Assembly (NCBI GenBank): GCA_002394685.1
Contig: DGUP01000001.1
Location: 1-24,469 of the forward strand
Length of the DNA: 24,469 nucleotides
Reading direction: 5' to 3'
Source of the DNA: Treponema sp. UBA4307
Lineage (GTDB): Bacteria > Spirochaetota > Spirochaetia > Treponematales > Treponemataceae
Shown: positions 13,060 to 21,796 of the stretch, piece by piece
Position numbering within the stretch: the first letter of the stretch is position 1
Layout of the letters: each line of letters begins with the position of its first letter
Notes under the pieces: generated by a model
Told to the model about the DNA's origin: nothing
Seen by the model: only the letters and a program-made list of their open reading frames with translations
Database searches by the model: none
Position numbers and translations under genes: made by a program

Positions 13060-16000
13060 ATGGGAGATAATATGAAGGAACTTTTTAATGACGGCTGGTC
13101 ATTTACAAAACTTGAAATCGAAAATAAAACTGCTGCTGATGGAAAGGCCGTCTTATTCAAACCGGAAGATTTTTATGGCAAAGAAAAATTACCTTATAAA
13201 TCAGTTTCTATTCCACATGATTACCTTATTAGTGACACCCTGAATCTTTACCAGAACAGTGTTGGTTTTTATAAAAAAGATTTCCTTGTTGAGAACCTGG
13301 GGGATAAAAGATTTTATTTAAGATTCGGCTGTGTCTACATGAACTGGGCGCTTTTTGTAAATGGAAAAAAAGCCGGAGAATGGAAATACGGATATTCAAC
13401 AGTTGAATTTGATATTACGGATTACCTGGTTCAGGGGGAGAATTCCCTTCAGATAATTTGTGTGTATCAGTCTCCAAATACACGATGGTATTCAGGTGCC
13501 GGAATTTTCAGAGACATATATCTTGTTACTAAAGGCTGTAGCCGTATTGTTAATGACGGAATTTATTTTTCTGCTTCCAAAGTTTCAGATAATGACTGGA
13601 AAGTTTTTGTTCAGACAGAAATTGAAAGTCACCAGCAGGATGGCTTAAAAGGTTTAACAGTTGAGCATAAAATTTATGATGTAAATGGAAATGCCCTTGC
13701 CCTTGAACCTTGTGGAGATGAAGTTGAAGAAACTGAACCTTTCGCTCCGGAAATGGGAGAATCATTTAACAGAAATAAAATTCTCCTGAGTAAAAAATAT
13801 TTTACTGTAAAGGCTCCAGAACTCTGGTCTCCTGAAAAGGCAAATCTTTATGTACTGGAAACAAAGGTTTTAAATTCTGCACAAATTATTGATGAAGAAA
13901 AAAAGACCGTTGGATTCAGAACAATTCAGTTTGATCCGGATAATGGATGTTTTGTTAATGGAAAATCCGTAAAACTTCACGGTGTATGTGAACATCATGA
14001 TTTTGGTCTGCTGGGTGCTGCCTTCAATCTTCCTTCTCTTAAAAGAAAATTCTTAAAACTTAAAGAGATGGGTGTTAATGCCATCCGTACTTCCCACAAT
14101 CCTCCTGATGAAAAATTTATGGAGCTGGCAGATCAGATGGGGCTCCTTGTTGTAGATGAATGTTTTGATATGTGGGAAAAGCCAAAGACGACTTTTGACT
14201 ATGGAAACTATTTTGTGGAATGGCACAGAAGGGATTGCGCTGCTTATGTGAGAAGAGACAGAAATCATCCCTGCCTGATTATGTGGTCTGTAGGAAACGA
14301 AATCTACGATACTCATGAAGGAAACGGGTTTGAAATTACAAAAGATCTGCGGACAGTCTGCAGAATTCATGATCCTCTGAAAAATGGTTTTGTAACAATC
14401 GGATCAAATTATATGGAATGGGACGGTGCCCAGAATTGTGCTCAGGAAATTGATCTGGCCGGATACAATTATGGAGAGCGTCTTTACGAAGATCATCACA
14501 AAAAATATCCTCACTGGTGTATCTACGGAAGTGAAACTGCATCAACTGTACAGAGCCGTGGTATTTATCATTTTCCACTTTCAAACCGTCTGCTCACATA
14601 TCAGGACAGTCAGTGTTCCTGCCTGGGAAACTGTTCAACAAACTGGGGTGCAAAATCTTCATCAGTTGTTGTAACAAAAGACCGGGATACAAAATACTGT
14701 GCGGGTCAGTTTATATGGACAGGATTTGATTACATTGGCGAACCGACACCGTATTCAACAAAAAATTCTTACTTTGGTCAGATTGATACAGCGGGCTTCA
14801 AAAAAGATACTTTCTATGTTTACAAAGCCGGCTGGGTTCCTTTTGAAAAAGAACCATTTGTTCATCTTCTGCCGTACTGGGATTTTAATGAAGGTCAGTT
14901 TGTGGATGTTAGAATTTATTCTAATGCTCCGGAAGTTGAACTTTTTGTTAACGGTAAATCTTTTGGAAAAAAGAAAATGAATCCTCTTACAGATGAAGAA
15001 CTTTCTGCAACCTGGGAACTGGTTCCTTACCACAAGGGAGAAATTCTTGCAGTGGCATACGATAATGCAGGAAAAGAAATTGCCCGGGATGTAAAAAAAT
15101 CTTTTGGGGATGCAGCAGCACTGATTCTTAAAAATGAAGATGAGTTTGCAGGGGAAGGTTATTATTTTATTGATGTTCTTTCTGTTGATGAAAATGGCAT
15201 CGATGTTGCAAACAGCCGCTCACGGGTTTTCCTTTCTGTAGAAGGTGCACGGCTTATTGGTGCTGATAATGGTGACTCAACTGATTATGAGCAGTATCAG
15301 TCTGAAAATCAAAAGACTCTGGACCGGAAACTTTTTTCAAATCGTCTTCTTGCAATAGTAAAATCTGATGATGGAAACTTTATTATAAAAGCTGCTTCTC
15401 AGGGATTGAAAGAAAGTGTTCTGGTTTTCAAAAATGGAAAAGTAGATCAGGATGAATCTGCCAGACTTAGCGGAAAAATTTCTTCAGTTGAAAAAAATAA
15501 TGTTCCTGTACGCAAAATTGAATTAATCTGCGATGGAAAAACAACATTGAATCAGAGTAATAAAAGCATACTGGTTAAAGCAAAAGTTTTTCCTTCTGAT
15601 GCAAGTGATGTAAAACTGACCTGGACTCCAATGATGCTTGAAGGTGTTAAATCTGATTCTGCAAAAGTTGAAGTCAGCCCTGACGGTTTAAGTGCTCTTG
15701 TAACTGGTGTAAGTGACGGTTCCTTCCGCCTGACCTGTACCTGTGCAAACGGAAGCCAGTATGCAGAAATTATTTCTGAACTGGAATTTAATGTAGAAGA
15801 GTTTGGAAAGGCAAGCCGCTCACCATATGAATTGATTGAAGCCTGCAAGTGTTCATCATCATCTAAGCCGCTTGAATTAAGCTTTGATGGAGGTGCCTTT
15901 ACTCACAACGAAAAAGTTTCATTCACTTTTGAAAGAGTGGATTTTGGCAGTGACGGAGCAGATACTTTTGAAGTTCCAATTTTCTCTTTTGATACAGAAT

Positions 16001-16560
16001 TAAAATTCCAGATTTGGGATGGTAGTGAAGAAAATGGAATAAAGCTTATGGATTGTGATTATAAGCATCCTTCAATTTATAATACTTATAACAGCAATAC
16101 TTATGTTCTGCCAAGAAGACTTTTTGGCCTGCATACTTTAACTTTTGTTTTCTTCTCCGGACTTTCAGTTCAGGGATTTAAATTCCACAAGAAATCAAAA
16201 GCCTTTGCAAAATTAAATGCACTGGATGCTTCATTAATTTTTGGTGATGCATTTACAAAGGGTGAATGTTCTGTAAATGGAATTGGAAACAATGTGGTTC
16301 TTGATTTTGATGCTATGGATTTTGAAAATACTCCGGCTTCAAAACTAACAATCTGGGGCCGCTCTTACGTTCACAATACAATTCACGTAAAGTTCTCCGG
16401 CGAAAGCGGTGACTTTAATGATATTGTTGAATTTGATGCAGGTGAAGGTATTGAAGAAAAAACTTTTGACATCAAGGGTGTAAAGGGAAAAAATAAAGTA
16501 AGCTTTGTATTCCTTCCTGGTTCAAATTTTGATTTCTACAATTTCCAGTTTAAGAAATAA
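13060..16560 (+). CDS. Glycoside hydrolase family 2 protein (beta-galactosidase-like) with C-terminal beta-sandwich domains
   Basis: A large glycosidase (1166 aa) that removes beta-linked sugars from oligosaccharides; beta-galactosidase is the usual activity for this layout, with beta-glucuronidase or mannosidase possible. Order: N-terminal sugar-binding jelly roll (~1-160), Ig-like domain (~165-290), TIM barrel (~290-600) with NAIRTSHNPPDEKFMELAD, then the acid/base Glu414 in MWSVGNEI and the nucleophile Glu492 in IYGSETAST. A 78-residue gap between the two catalytic Glu is normal for GH2. A DUF4982-like domain, Ig-like (BIG-type) segments and two beta-sandwich domains that may bind carbohydrate follow (to ~1166). 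No signal peptide is seen, so it acts in the cytoplasm on imported sugars. ATG 13072 (MKELFNDGW, with gggag) is an alternative start. A strong hairpin follows the stop. Confidence 0.93.
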   Translation: MGDNMKELFNDGWSFTKLEIENKTAADGKAVLFKPEDFYGKEKLPYKSVSIPHDYLISDTLNLYQNSVGFYKKDFLVENLGDKRFYLRFGCVYMNWALFVNGKKAGEWKYGYSTVEFDITDYLVQGENSLQIICVYQSPNTRWYSGAGIFRDIYLVTKGCSRIVNDGIYFSASKVSDNDWKVFVQTEIESHQQDGLKGLTVEHKIYDVNGNALALEPCGDEVEETEPFAPEMGESFNRNKILLSKKYFTVKAPELWSPEKANLYVLETKVLNSAQIIDEEKKTVGFRTIQFDPDNGCFVNGKSVKLHGVCEHHDFGLLGAAFNLPSLKRKFLKLKEMGVNAIRTSHNPPDEKFMELADQMGLLVVDECFDMWEKPKTTFDYGNYFVEWHRRDCAAYVRRDRNHPCLIMWSVGNEIYDTHEGNGFEITKDLRTVCRIHDPLKNGFVTIGSNYMEWDGAQNCAQEIDLAGYNYGERLYEDHHKKYPHWCIYGSETASTVQSRGIYHFPLSNRLLTYQDSQCSCLGNCSTNWGAKSSSVVVTKDRDTKYCAGQFIWTGFDYIGEPTPYSTKNSYFGQIDTAGFKKDTFYVYKAGWVPFEKEPFVHLLPYWDFNEGQFVDVRIYSNAPEVELFVNGKSFGKKKMNPLTDEELSATWELVPYHKGEILAVAYDNAGKEIARDVKKSFGDAAALILKNEDEFAGEGYYFIDVLSVDENGIDVANSRSRVFLSVEGARLIGADNGDSTDYEQYQSENQKTLDRKLFSNRLLAIVKSDDGNFIIKAASQGLKESVLVFKNGKVDQDESARLSGKISSVEKNNVPVRKIELICDGKTTLNQSNKSILVKAKVFPSDASDVKLTWTPMMLEGVKSDSAKVEVSPDGLSALVTGVSDGSFRLTCTCANGSQYAEIISELEFNVEEFGKASRSPYELIEACKCSSSSKPLELSFDGGAFTHNEKVSFTFERVDFGSDGADTFEVPIFSFDTELKFQIWDGSEENGIKLMDCDYKHPSIYNTYNSNTYVLPRRLFGLHTLTFVFFSGLSVQGFKFHKKSKAFAKLNALDASLIFGDAFTKGECSVNGIGNNVVLDFDAMDFENTPASKLTIWGRSYVHNTIHVKFSGESGDFNDIVEFDAGEGIEEKTFDIKGVKGKNKVSFVFLPGSNFDFYNFQFKK

Positions 16561-16579
16561 AATCGCTGGTTGATTATAA

Positions 16580-16633
16580 GAAGATTTTCAGGTAGAGCTT
16601 TTGGTTTACCTTCTGCCTGTCCTGAAAATCTTC
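16580..16633. terminator. Bidirectional terminator hairpin between convergent GH2 and recQ genes
   Basis: gaagattttcagg (16580-16592) is the exact reverse complement of cctgaaaatcttc (16621-16633), a 13-bp stem with a 28-nt loop that can fold again. Outer arms 16561-16568/16641-16648 also pair with one wobble. T-tracts are weak on both sides, but position between two stop codons supports termination. Confidence 0.65.
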
Positions 16634-16639
16634 ATGCTT

Positions 16640-18562
16640 TCAGCGGTTTATAATTTCAAGAATAGCATTGCCGAACTTTTCCGCTTTGCTTTCCCCAATG
16701 CCGTGGCACTCAAGAAGCCTTGAGAGTGTATGAGGTTTTCGAACTGCAATATCGTACATGGTTTTGTCACCAAAGATAATGTAGGGCGGAACTTTTAATT
16801 CTTCTGCCATGGAAGTTCTCCATTTCCTTAAATCCGATACGATTCTCTGTCCTTCCTTATCATCTCCTGAAATAAAATGACTGGCTTTTTGAGTTGTAGC
16901 TGAGGTAGAAATAGCCTTTCTTCCAAAATCAAGGGGAAGAAGAATATTTTCTCTGGCAGAAAGAGCCTGCCTGCCTTTATGTGTGAGATAGAGGGTTCTG
17001 TATTCTTTTGTCCTTCCAATATATCCCTCTCTTTGGAGACAGTCATTTAATTCCTGCCATTCATTTTTTTTCAATTCCCGGCCAATACCATAGGTGCTGA
17101 TAAGGTCGTGTCCGTTTTCTGAAATTCTTTCACTCTTTGATCCAAGAAGAATATCGATAATATATGCTGCCCCAAATCCTTCCCGAACCCGTAAAATACA
17201 GCTCATAAACTTTTGTGCTTCAGTGGTAAAATCTCTTAAAGCAAGTGGGCCGTTGGAACAAAAGTCGCAGCAGTTCTGCATGATTGTACTGAAAGGGCTG
17301 CCGTTATAGGTTTGCCCAAAATATTGAAGAAGGGATTTTCTCCTGCATTGATTTGTCTCCACATAAGAGATCATTCCCTGAAGGAGTTTTTCTGCCTTAA
17401 CCGGATCTTCTGAATCCTGAAAGAGAAATCTGATTTTATTTATGTCACCCGGACTGTACAAAAGAAGTGCCTCTGCTTCCATTCCGTCACGGCCAGCCCT
17501 TCCAATTTCCTGATAGTATTGTTCTACGGATTTAGGCATATCGTAATGAATAACAAATCTTACATCAGGTTTGTTTATTCCCATACCAAAAGCCAGGGTA
17601 GCAACAATAATCTGAACTTTGTCGTGGATAAAATCATTCTGATGCCTGAACCTTTCTTCATCACTTAATCCTGCATGATAATTTGTTACATTGAATTTTA
17701 ATTCCTTAAGTTCCTGGTAAACCATGTCAGTATTTTTTCTGGAGAAGCAGTAAATAATTCCGCTCTGTCCCTTGTGTTCCTGAAGAAATTCCATAATCTG
17801 ATTTATACCTTTCTGTTTTCTCTGAACATTGAGGAAGATATTTGGCCTGTTAAAATCAGAAACTATGAGTGCCGGATCCTGCATTTTTAACTGTTTAACA
17901 ATATCCTGCTGAACGCTTCTTGTTGCAGTTGCAGTTAATGCAAGAAATACTGTCTGGGAAAACTGACTCCTGAGATTTTTAATTTCAAGATAATCTGGTC
18001 TAAAGTCGTGCCCCCATTCGCTTATACAGTGAGCTTCATCAATTGTAATGCAGTCAATTTTTACAGCCTCAGAGGAAAGCAGGGATATGATTTTCTGTGT
18101 ATTCAGACCTTCCGGTGAAAGGTAAAGAAGTTTTATTTTACCGCTGCTTACTCTGGTACAGGTATCTACATATTCTTCCCAGGACAGTGAACTGTTAATG
18201 TAAACTGCGGGAATTCCCAGAGCCTCCAGCTGTGCTACCTGGTCCTGCATGAGGGCAATCAGTGGAGAAACGACAACTGTCATTCCCTCCATAATCAGGG
18301 CAGGTATCTGGTAACAGAGGGATTTGCCTCCTCCTGTGGGCATGACAGCAAGAGTATCTCTTCCGTCCAGAACATTTTGAATAATTTCTTTTTGAAGAGG
18401 CCTGAACTTGTCATAACCAAAAATATTTTTTAATACTTCTTCAGGACTTTTCCTGTACTTCATGCTTGACTCCATTATGTCAGCCCTTGAAAATAAAAGT
18501 GAATTTCTGCTGGATATTTCAAGAACTTTTTCCAGAAGAATATTATAACTTATTTCATCCAT
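16640..18562 (-). CDS. recQ: ATP-dependent DNA helicase RecQ
   Basis: RecQ unwinds forked and recombining DNA 3' to 5', in recombination and replication-fork repair. From start 18562 it has 640 residues: FGYDKFRPLQKE motif 0 (~48-59), Walker A MPTGGGKSLCYQ (~74-85), DEAHCISEWGHDFRPDY (motif II), LALTATAT (motif III), ATLAFGMGINKPDVRFVIHYD and QYYQEIGRAGRDG (motifs V-VI). The RQC region carries zinc-binding Cys (CRRKSLLQYFG..QNCCDFC). A C-terminal HRDC domain ends with LLECHGIGESKAEKFG. ggag precedes ATG 18562, but ATG 18463 also has ggag 6 nt upstream and would give a 607-residue protein closer to the usual length. A longer open frame to 18685 runs into the tRNA gene and is excluded. Confidence 0.96.
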   Translation of the reverse strand: MDEISYNILLEKVLEISSRNSLLFSRADIMESSMKYRKSPEEVLKNIFGYDKFRPLQKEIIQNVLDGRDTLAVMPTGGGKSLCYQIPALIMEGMTVVVSPLIALMQDQVAQLEALGIPAVYINSSLSWEEYVDTCTRVSSGKIKLLYLSPEGLNTQKIISLLSSEAVKIDCITIDEAHCISEWGHDFRPDYLEIKNLRSQFSQTVFLALTATATRSVQQDIVKQLKMQDPALIVSDFNRPNIFLNVQRKQKGINQIMEFLQEHKGQSGIIYCFSRKNTDMVYQELKELKFNVTNYHAGLSDEERFRHQNDFIHDKVQIIVATLAFGMGINKPDVRFVIHYDMPKSVEQYYQEIGRAGRDGMEAEALLLYSPGDINKIRFLFQDSEDPVKAEKLLQGMISYVETNQCRRKSLLQYFGQTYNGSPFSTIMQNCCDFCSNGPLALRDFTTEAQKFMSCILRVREGFGAAYIIDILLGSKSERISENGHDLISTYGIGRELKKNEWQELNDCLQREGYIGRTKEYRTLYLTHKGRQALSARENILLPLDFGRKAISTSATTQKASHFISGDDKEGQRIVSDLRKWRTSMAEELKVPPYIIFGDKTMYDIAVRKPHTLSRLLECHGIGESKAEKFGNAILEIINR

Positions 18563-18593
18563 AAATACTTCTCCATTTACTTTTTTCGGGGAC

Positions 18594-18622
18594 TTGAACA
18601 AATATGTGTCTTTTGTTATAGT
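18594..18622 (+). promoter_or_regulatory. Promoter of the tRNA-Leu gene
   Basis: The -35 TTGAAC (18594-18599), a 17-nt spacer and the extended -10 TGT-TATAGT (hexamer 18617-18622) lie 11 nt before the tRNA. All elements are near consensus. Confidence 0.75.
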
Positions 18623-18633
18623 ACAAAAACCGT

Positions 18634-18716
18634 GCCGGCTTGGTGGAATGGTAGACACTACAGACTCAAAATCTGTTGCTCTCACGGGCGTCTGAGTTCA
18701 AGTCTCAGAGCCGGTA
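18634..18716 (+). tRNA. tRNA-Leu (anticodon CAA)
   Basis: The acceptor stem gccggct pairs with agccggt (one G-T), with discriminator A at 18716 and CCA not encoded. The anticodon arm is acaga-ctcaaaa-tctgt, giving anticodon CAA (reads UUG). The T arm is ctgag-ttcaagt-ctcag. A long variable arm (gctc/gggc) is typical of tRNA-Leu. A promoter and a terminator flank it, so it is a single transcription unit. Confidence 0.95.
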
Positions 18717-18719
18717 ACA

Positions 18720-18752
18720 AACACTCTCTGTTTTCAGGGAGTGTTTTTTTTT
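18720..18752 (+). terminator. Rho-independent terminator of tRNA-Leu
   Basis: aacactctctg (18720-18730) pairs with cagggagtgtt (18735-18745) with one wobble around a tttt loop, followed by a T-run. The T-run overlaps the comM stop codon on the other strand. Confidence 0.88.
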
Positions 18753-20313
18753 ACATCATGATAAAATCTTCTTCCACGTGGCGGAAATTGATTGCTTCTG
18801 CCATACAATCAGAATCAATTTGAGCTTTTCCTTCCATATCTGCAATCGTTCTGCTGACTTTTATGCAGCCTGCAAGGCTTCTTGGACTAAAACCGTATGA
18901 GCTGCTTCTGCTTTCCAAAAGGTCATGCACTTCATTTGACAAAGAACAATACTTTTCCATTTCAGGGGGTGTGAGCTGGGAATTTAATTTTCCCTGTCTT
19001 TCCTTTTGAACTTTTACTGCACGGGCAATTCCTTTTCTTAATTCTGCTGTTGAAATGCCTTTTGAGTCTGAAGGAATATTTTCCCCAAGTTCAACGTGAA
19101 CTCGAAAATCAATTCTGTCCAGAAGAGGGGCTGAAAATTTTTTCCAGTACTGTTCAATGGATCTTCCTGAACAAAGGCATAGTTTGGTTTTTGAACCGAA
19201 GTTTCCGCAGGGGCAGGGATTTGTTGCCATGAGCAGCTGAAAGTTTGCCGGGTAAGTAGTGGATCTTCCTGCACGGCTTAAAGTGATGCTGCCTCCTTCC
19301 AGTGGAACTCTGAGCATCTGCAGAACAGAGGAACGGAATTCCGCAGCCTCATCCAGAAAGAGAACTCCTTTGTGGGCAAGAGAAATTTCTCCCGGAATAC
19401 AGTGAACGCCTCCTCCGCACATTCCTTCTATGCTGCAAGTCTGATGGGGCTGTCTGAAAGGGGCGGTCCGTAAAAGAGACTGTCCCTGCTTAAGTAACCC
19501 TGCAATAGAATAAATTCTGGTTACGCTTTGAGCTTCATCAACTGTTAAAAGAGGAAGAAGACTCTGGAATTTCTGCAGCGCCAGAGTCTTACCGCATCCA
19601 GGCGGGCCGTATGCCATAAGATTGTGTCTTCCTGCAGCTGCAATCTGCAAAGCCCTTACAAGCCTTTCCTGATTTTTCACATCTCCGTACTCCATGGTAG
19701 AATCAACGGCTGGAAAGAAAATTCCGTCAACTTCAACTGCTCCCTGGGGCAGAGTACTTTTCTCCTGATCAGAAAGGGAAGAAGTAAAGAGTTCATCATT
19801 AAGCAGTGCCTGGAAAGCATCAGAAAGTGTATCTGCTCCAAAAACTTTCATGCCTTTCACTTCTTTTGCTTCCTCCAGATTTGCGCTGGGAACTATACAT
19901 TTTTTTATCCCCATTTCAAAAGCAGTTGTTGTTGCAGCGTGAACAGCACGGACTGGCCTGACATTTCCATTTAATTCCAGCTCACCTAAAATTAAAATTG
20001 AATCCTGGTTCAAATAATGATTTTCTTCCCCATCAGAACCAAGACTTTTACTTAATACCGCAAGAGCAATTGGTAAATCAAATCCGGCCCCTTCCTTTTT
20101 AAGATCTGCAGGAGACAGGCTGATTAAAACTCTTTCAGGAGGAAATTCAAATCCGGAATTTCTGATGGCGCTTCGCATTCTTTCACGACTTTCCTTTATG
20201 GCTCCATCTGCCAGCCCCACAATATCCACAGCAGGAATTCCTCTTCTGAGATCAACTTCCACACTTACCAGAGCTCCCTCGTATCCAAAGGGAGAAAAAC
20301 TATAAATTTGCAT
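18751..20313 (-). CDS. comM: ComM/YifB family Mg-chelatase-like AAA+ ATPase
   Basis: A cytoplasmic AAA+ protein (520 aa). In naturally transformable bacteria, ComM helps integrate incoming DNA as a branch-migration helicase; its role in spirochaetes is unknown. The N-terminal ChlI-like domain (~1-180) has VEVDLRRGIPAVDIVGLADGAIKESRERMRSAI, VLISLSPADLKKEGAGFDLPIALA. Walker A is AYGPPGCGKTLALQKF (~235), and Walker B is KGVLFLDEAAEF. MATNPCPCGNFG and a further Cys pair (LCLCSG) follow, then the C-terminal helical domain with SRTIADMEG (Arg finger region). The Shine-Dalgarno agagg lies 5 nt before the start. Length is normal and no defect is seen. Confidence 0.95.
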   Translation of the reverse strand: MQIYSFSPFGYEGALVSVEVDLRRGIPAVDIVGLADGAIKESRERMRSAIRNSGFEFPPERVLISLSPADLKKEGAGFDLPIALAVLSKSLGSDGEENHYLNQDSILILGELELNGNVRPVRAVHAATTTAFEMGIKKCIVPSANLEEAKEVKGMKVFGADTLSDAFQALLNDELFTSSLSDQEKSTLPQGAVEVDGIFFPAVDSTMEYGDVKNQERLVRALQIAAAGRHNLMAYGPPGCGKTLALQKFQSLLPLLTVDEAQSVTRIYSIAGLLKQGQSLLRTAPFRQPHQTCSIEGMCGGGVHCIPGEISLAHKGVLFLDEAAEFRSSVLQMLRVPLEGGSITLSRAGRSTTYPANFQLLMATNPCPCGNFGSKTKLCLCSGRSIEQYWKKFSAPLLDRIDFRVHVELGENIPSDSKGISTAELRKGIARAVKVQKERQGKLNSQLTPPEMEKYCSLSNEVHDLLESRSSSYGFSPRSLAGCIKVSRTIADMEGKAQIDSDCMAEAINFRHVEEDFIMM

Positions 20314-20391
20314 AAGTACCTCTTTTTTATTTTTCTCTTTATTTATTAATATGCAGAGAAGTTTTAAAATCTGACAAAAAAATCCCCTTGA

Positions 20392-20420
20392 TTGAAAAAA
20401 AATTGTAAAAAAAACATAAT
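20392..20420 (+). promoter_or_regulatory. Promoter of earP
   Basis: The -35 TTGAAA (20392-20397), a 17-nt spacer and the -10 CATAAT (20415-20420). The -10 ends only 6 nt before ATG 20427 and no Shine-Dalgarno is present, so transcription probably starts at or very near the start codon. Confidence 0.6.
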
Positions 20421-20426
20421 GGGCCT

Positions 20427-21701
20427 ATGGATAAAAACAACATTACTTTTTTGTGCAAGGTTGTTGATAATTATGGTGATATTGGTTTTGTATACCGCCT
20501 TGCCCGTTCAATAAGCAGAAAAAATCCTCAGGCTAAAATCCGTCTCATTGTGAGTAATCTGGAATCTTTTTCAAAAATGGCTGAGGGAATTGATAAAAAT
20601 GCTCCAGTTCAGAATTTTTATTTTTTTGATGAATTGAATTCCCGTGAAATTCAGTGGACGGTTTTTGACTGGAATGCAGATGAAGAATGCAGAAAAGAGT
20701 TTTCTCTAAATCCTCCGGAAGTGCTGCTGGAATGTTTTCAGTGCGGTCGTCCTGAATGGCTGGAAGAAATCCTTTTTGATAAAAAAAATACTCACTTTAC
20801 CCAGATTGTAAATGTTGAATATTTAACTCCTGATGACTGGGCTGAAGAATTTCATCTTCTTCAGGGAGGAACAAGAAGCCCTTATATTAAAAAAATGAAT
20901 TTCGTTCCAGGTTTTACCAGTAAAACTGGAGGCCTGCTTTTTGATGAAGTTTTTTTGAAATGTGTGGAAGATAGAAATTTTGCCCAGGATAAACTGCAGT
21001 CCGTTTTAGATGAACAGAGTTTGAAATCTTTTAAAGATGAAAATTCTTTTAATCTGACATTTTTTTCCTATCCCAGAGAATATGGCCCGGTAATTGCTGC
21101 ACTAAAAAAATATGAAAAAATTCTTCTGGAAAAAAATCCTTCTGCCTATATCAGTGTTTTTCTTGCAAACGGTTTGTCTCAGGAAGGATTTTTAGAGGAA
21201 TGCAGAAAACAAAATGTAGATTTTAAAATTTGCAAACTTCCATATTTAAAACAGCAGGAGTGGGATGCTCTGCTGACTCTGGTGCATTTTAATTTTGTCA
21301 GGGGAGAAGATTCTTTTGTAAGGGCAGCCTTGTGCGGTATTCCATTTTTCTGGCACGCTTATGTTCAGGATGAAGAGTTTCAGCTTGTAAAAGTAGATGC
21401 TTTTGTTAACAAAATGAAACCATTCTTTTCAGAAGAACTTTTTAATCTGACAAAGAAATTTTTTCTTATGTACAACAGAAATTTTAATTTACCTCTGGGG
21501 CAGGAAGCAGAACAGGTTTTTCAGAATTACCAGGAGAATGGTGAAAACATTTTTGTAAAAGATGGAGGAGAACTTTTATTTGAACTTTTACTGAATTACA
21601 AACAGTTGAAAGAATCCTTTAAGTCATTTTCTGATTCACTGATTTCAAACGGGGACCTTGCAGAAAAACTTCTGGCTTATATAAATTCCATCAGTCTTTA
21701 A
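20427..21701 (+). CDS. earP: EF-P arginine rhamnosyltransferase EarP
   Basis: EarP adds rhamnose from dTDP-rhamnose to Arg32 of elongation factor P, activating it to relieve ribosome stalling at polyproline stretches. The 424-residue protein (longer than the usual ~380) has the family hallmarks. The N-terminus is FLCKVVDNYGDIGFVYRLAR, with NYGDIG (Asp18) as a catalytic region. LLECFQCGRPEWL follows, then the VNVEYLTPDDWAEEFHLLQG block, MNFVPGFTSKTGGLLFD, and the RGEDSFVRA donor-binding loop (~292-300) followed by PFFWHAYVQDEEFQ. It is a cytoplasmic GT-B enzyme. It lies in opposite orientation to comM and to the chemotaxis gene, with its own promoter. efp and the rhamnose genes are not in the window. 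Confidence 0.92.
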   Translation: MDKNNITFLCKVVDNYGDIGFVYRLARSISRKNPQAKIRLIVSNLESFSKMAEGIDKNAPVQNFYFFDELNSREIQWTVFDWNADEECRKEFSLNPPEVLLECFQCGRPEWLEEILFDKKNTHFTQIVNVEYLTPDDWAEEFHLLQGGTRSPYIKKMNFVPGFTSKTGGLLFDEVFLKCVEDRNFAQDKLQSVLDEQSLKSFKDENSFNLTFFSYPREYGPVIAALKKYEKILLEKNPSAYISVFLANGLSQEGFLEECRKQNVDFKICKLPYLKQQEWDALLTLVHFNFVRGEDSFVRAALCGIPFFWHAYVQDEEFQLVKVDAFVNKMKPFFSEELFNLTKKFFLMYNRNFNLPLGQEAEQVFQNYQENGENIFVKDGGELLFELLLNYKQLKESFKSFSDSLISNGDLAEKLLAYINSISL

Positions 21702-21708
21702 AAATAAA

Positions 21709-21773
21709 AATCCTGGTAGTGACTGACCGCCCTTTTGGGCTGAGTCTGGAAAAGGTTTGCCATTACCAGGATT
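21709..21773. terminator. Branched structure between convergent earP and MCP genes (bidirectional terminator or structured RNA)
   Basis: aatcctggta (21709-21718) pairs with taccaggatt (21764-21773) as a 10-bp outer stem. Inside, gact/agtc and gccc-tttt-gggc form a hairpin. The T-run after the outer stem is short. Position between two converging stop codons favours a terminator, but the extra internal hairpin is unusual for one. Confidence 0.55.
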
Positions 21774-21796
21774 AATTTTGTAAATTAATTTAGAAA

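Noticed and set aside
13550..15848. Open frames antisense to the GH2 gene and other long genes
   Set aside because: They lack ribosome sites and recognisable domains and mirror the codon pattern of the real gene.
18563..18685. Longer recQ N-terminus reaching into the tRNA
   Set aside because: It would overlap the tRNA-Leu gene and its promoter, has no family-like sequence, and good Shine-Dalgarno sites exist at 18562 and 18463.
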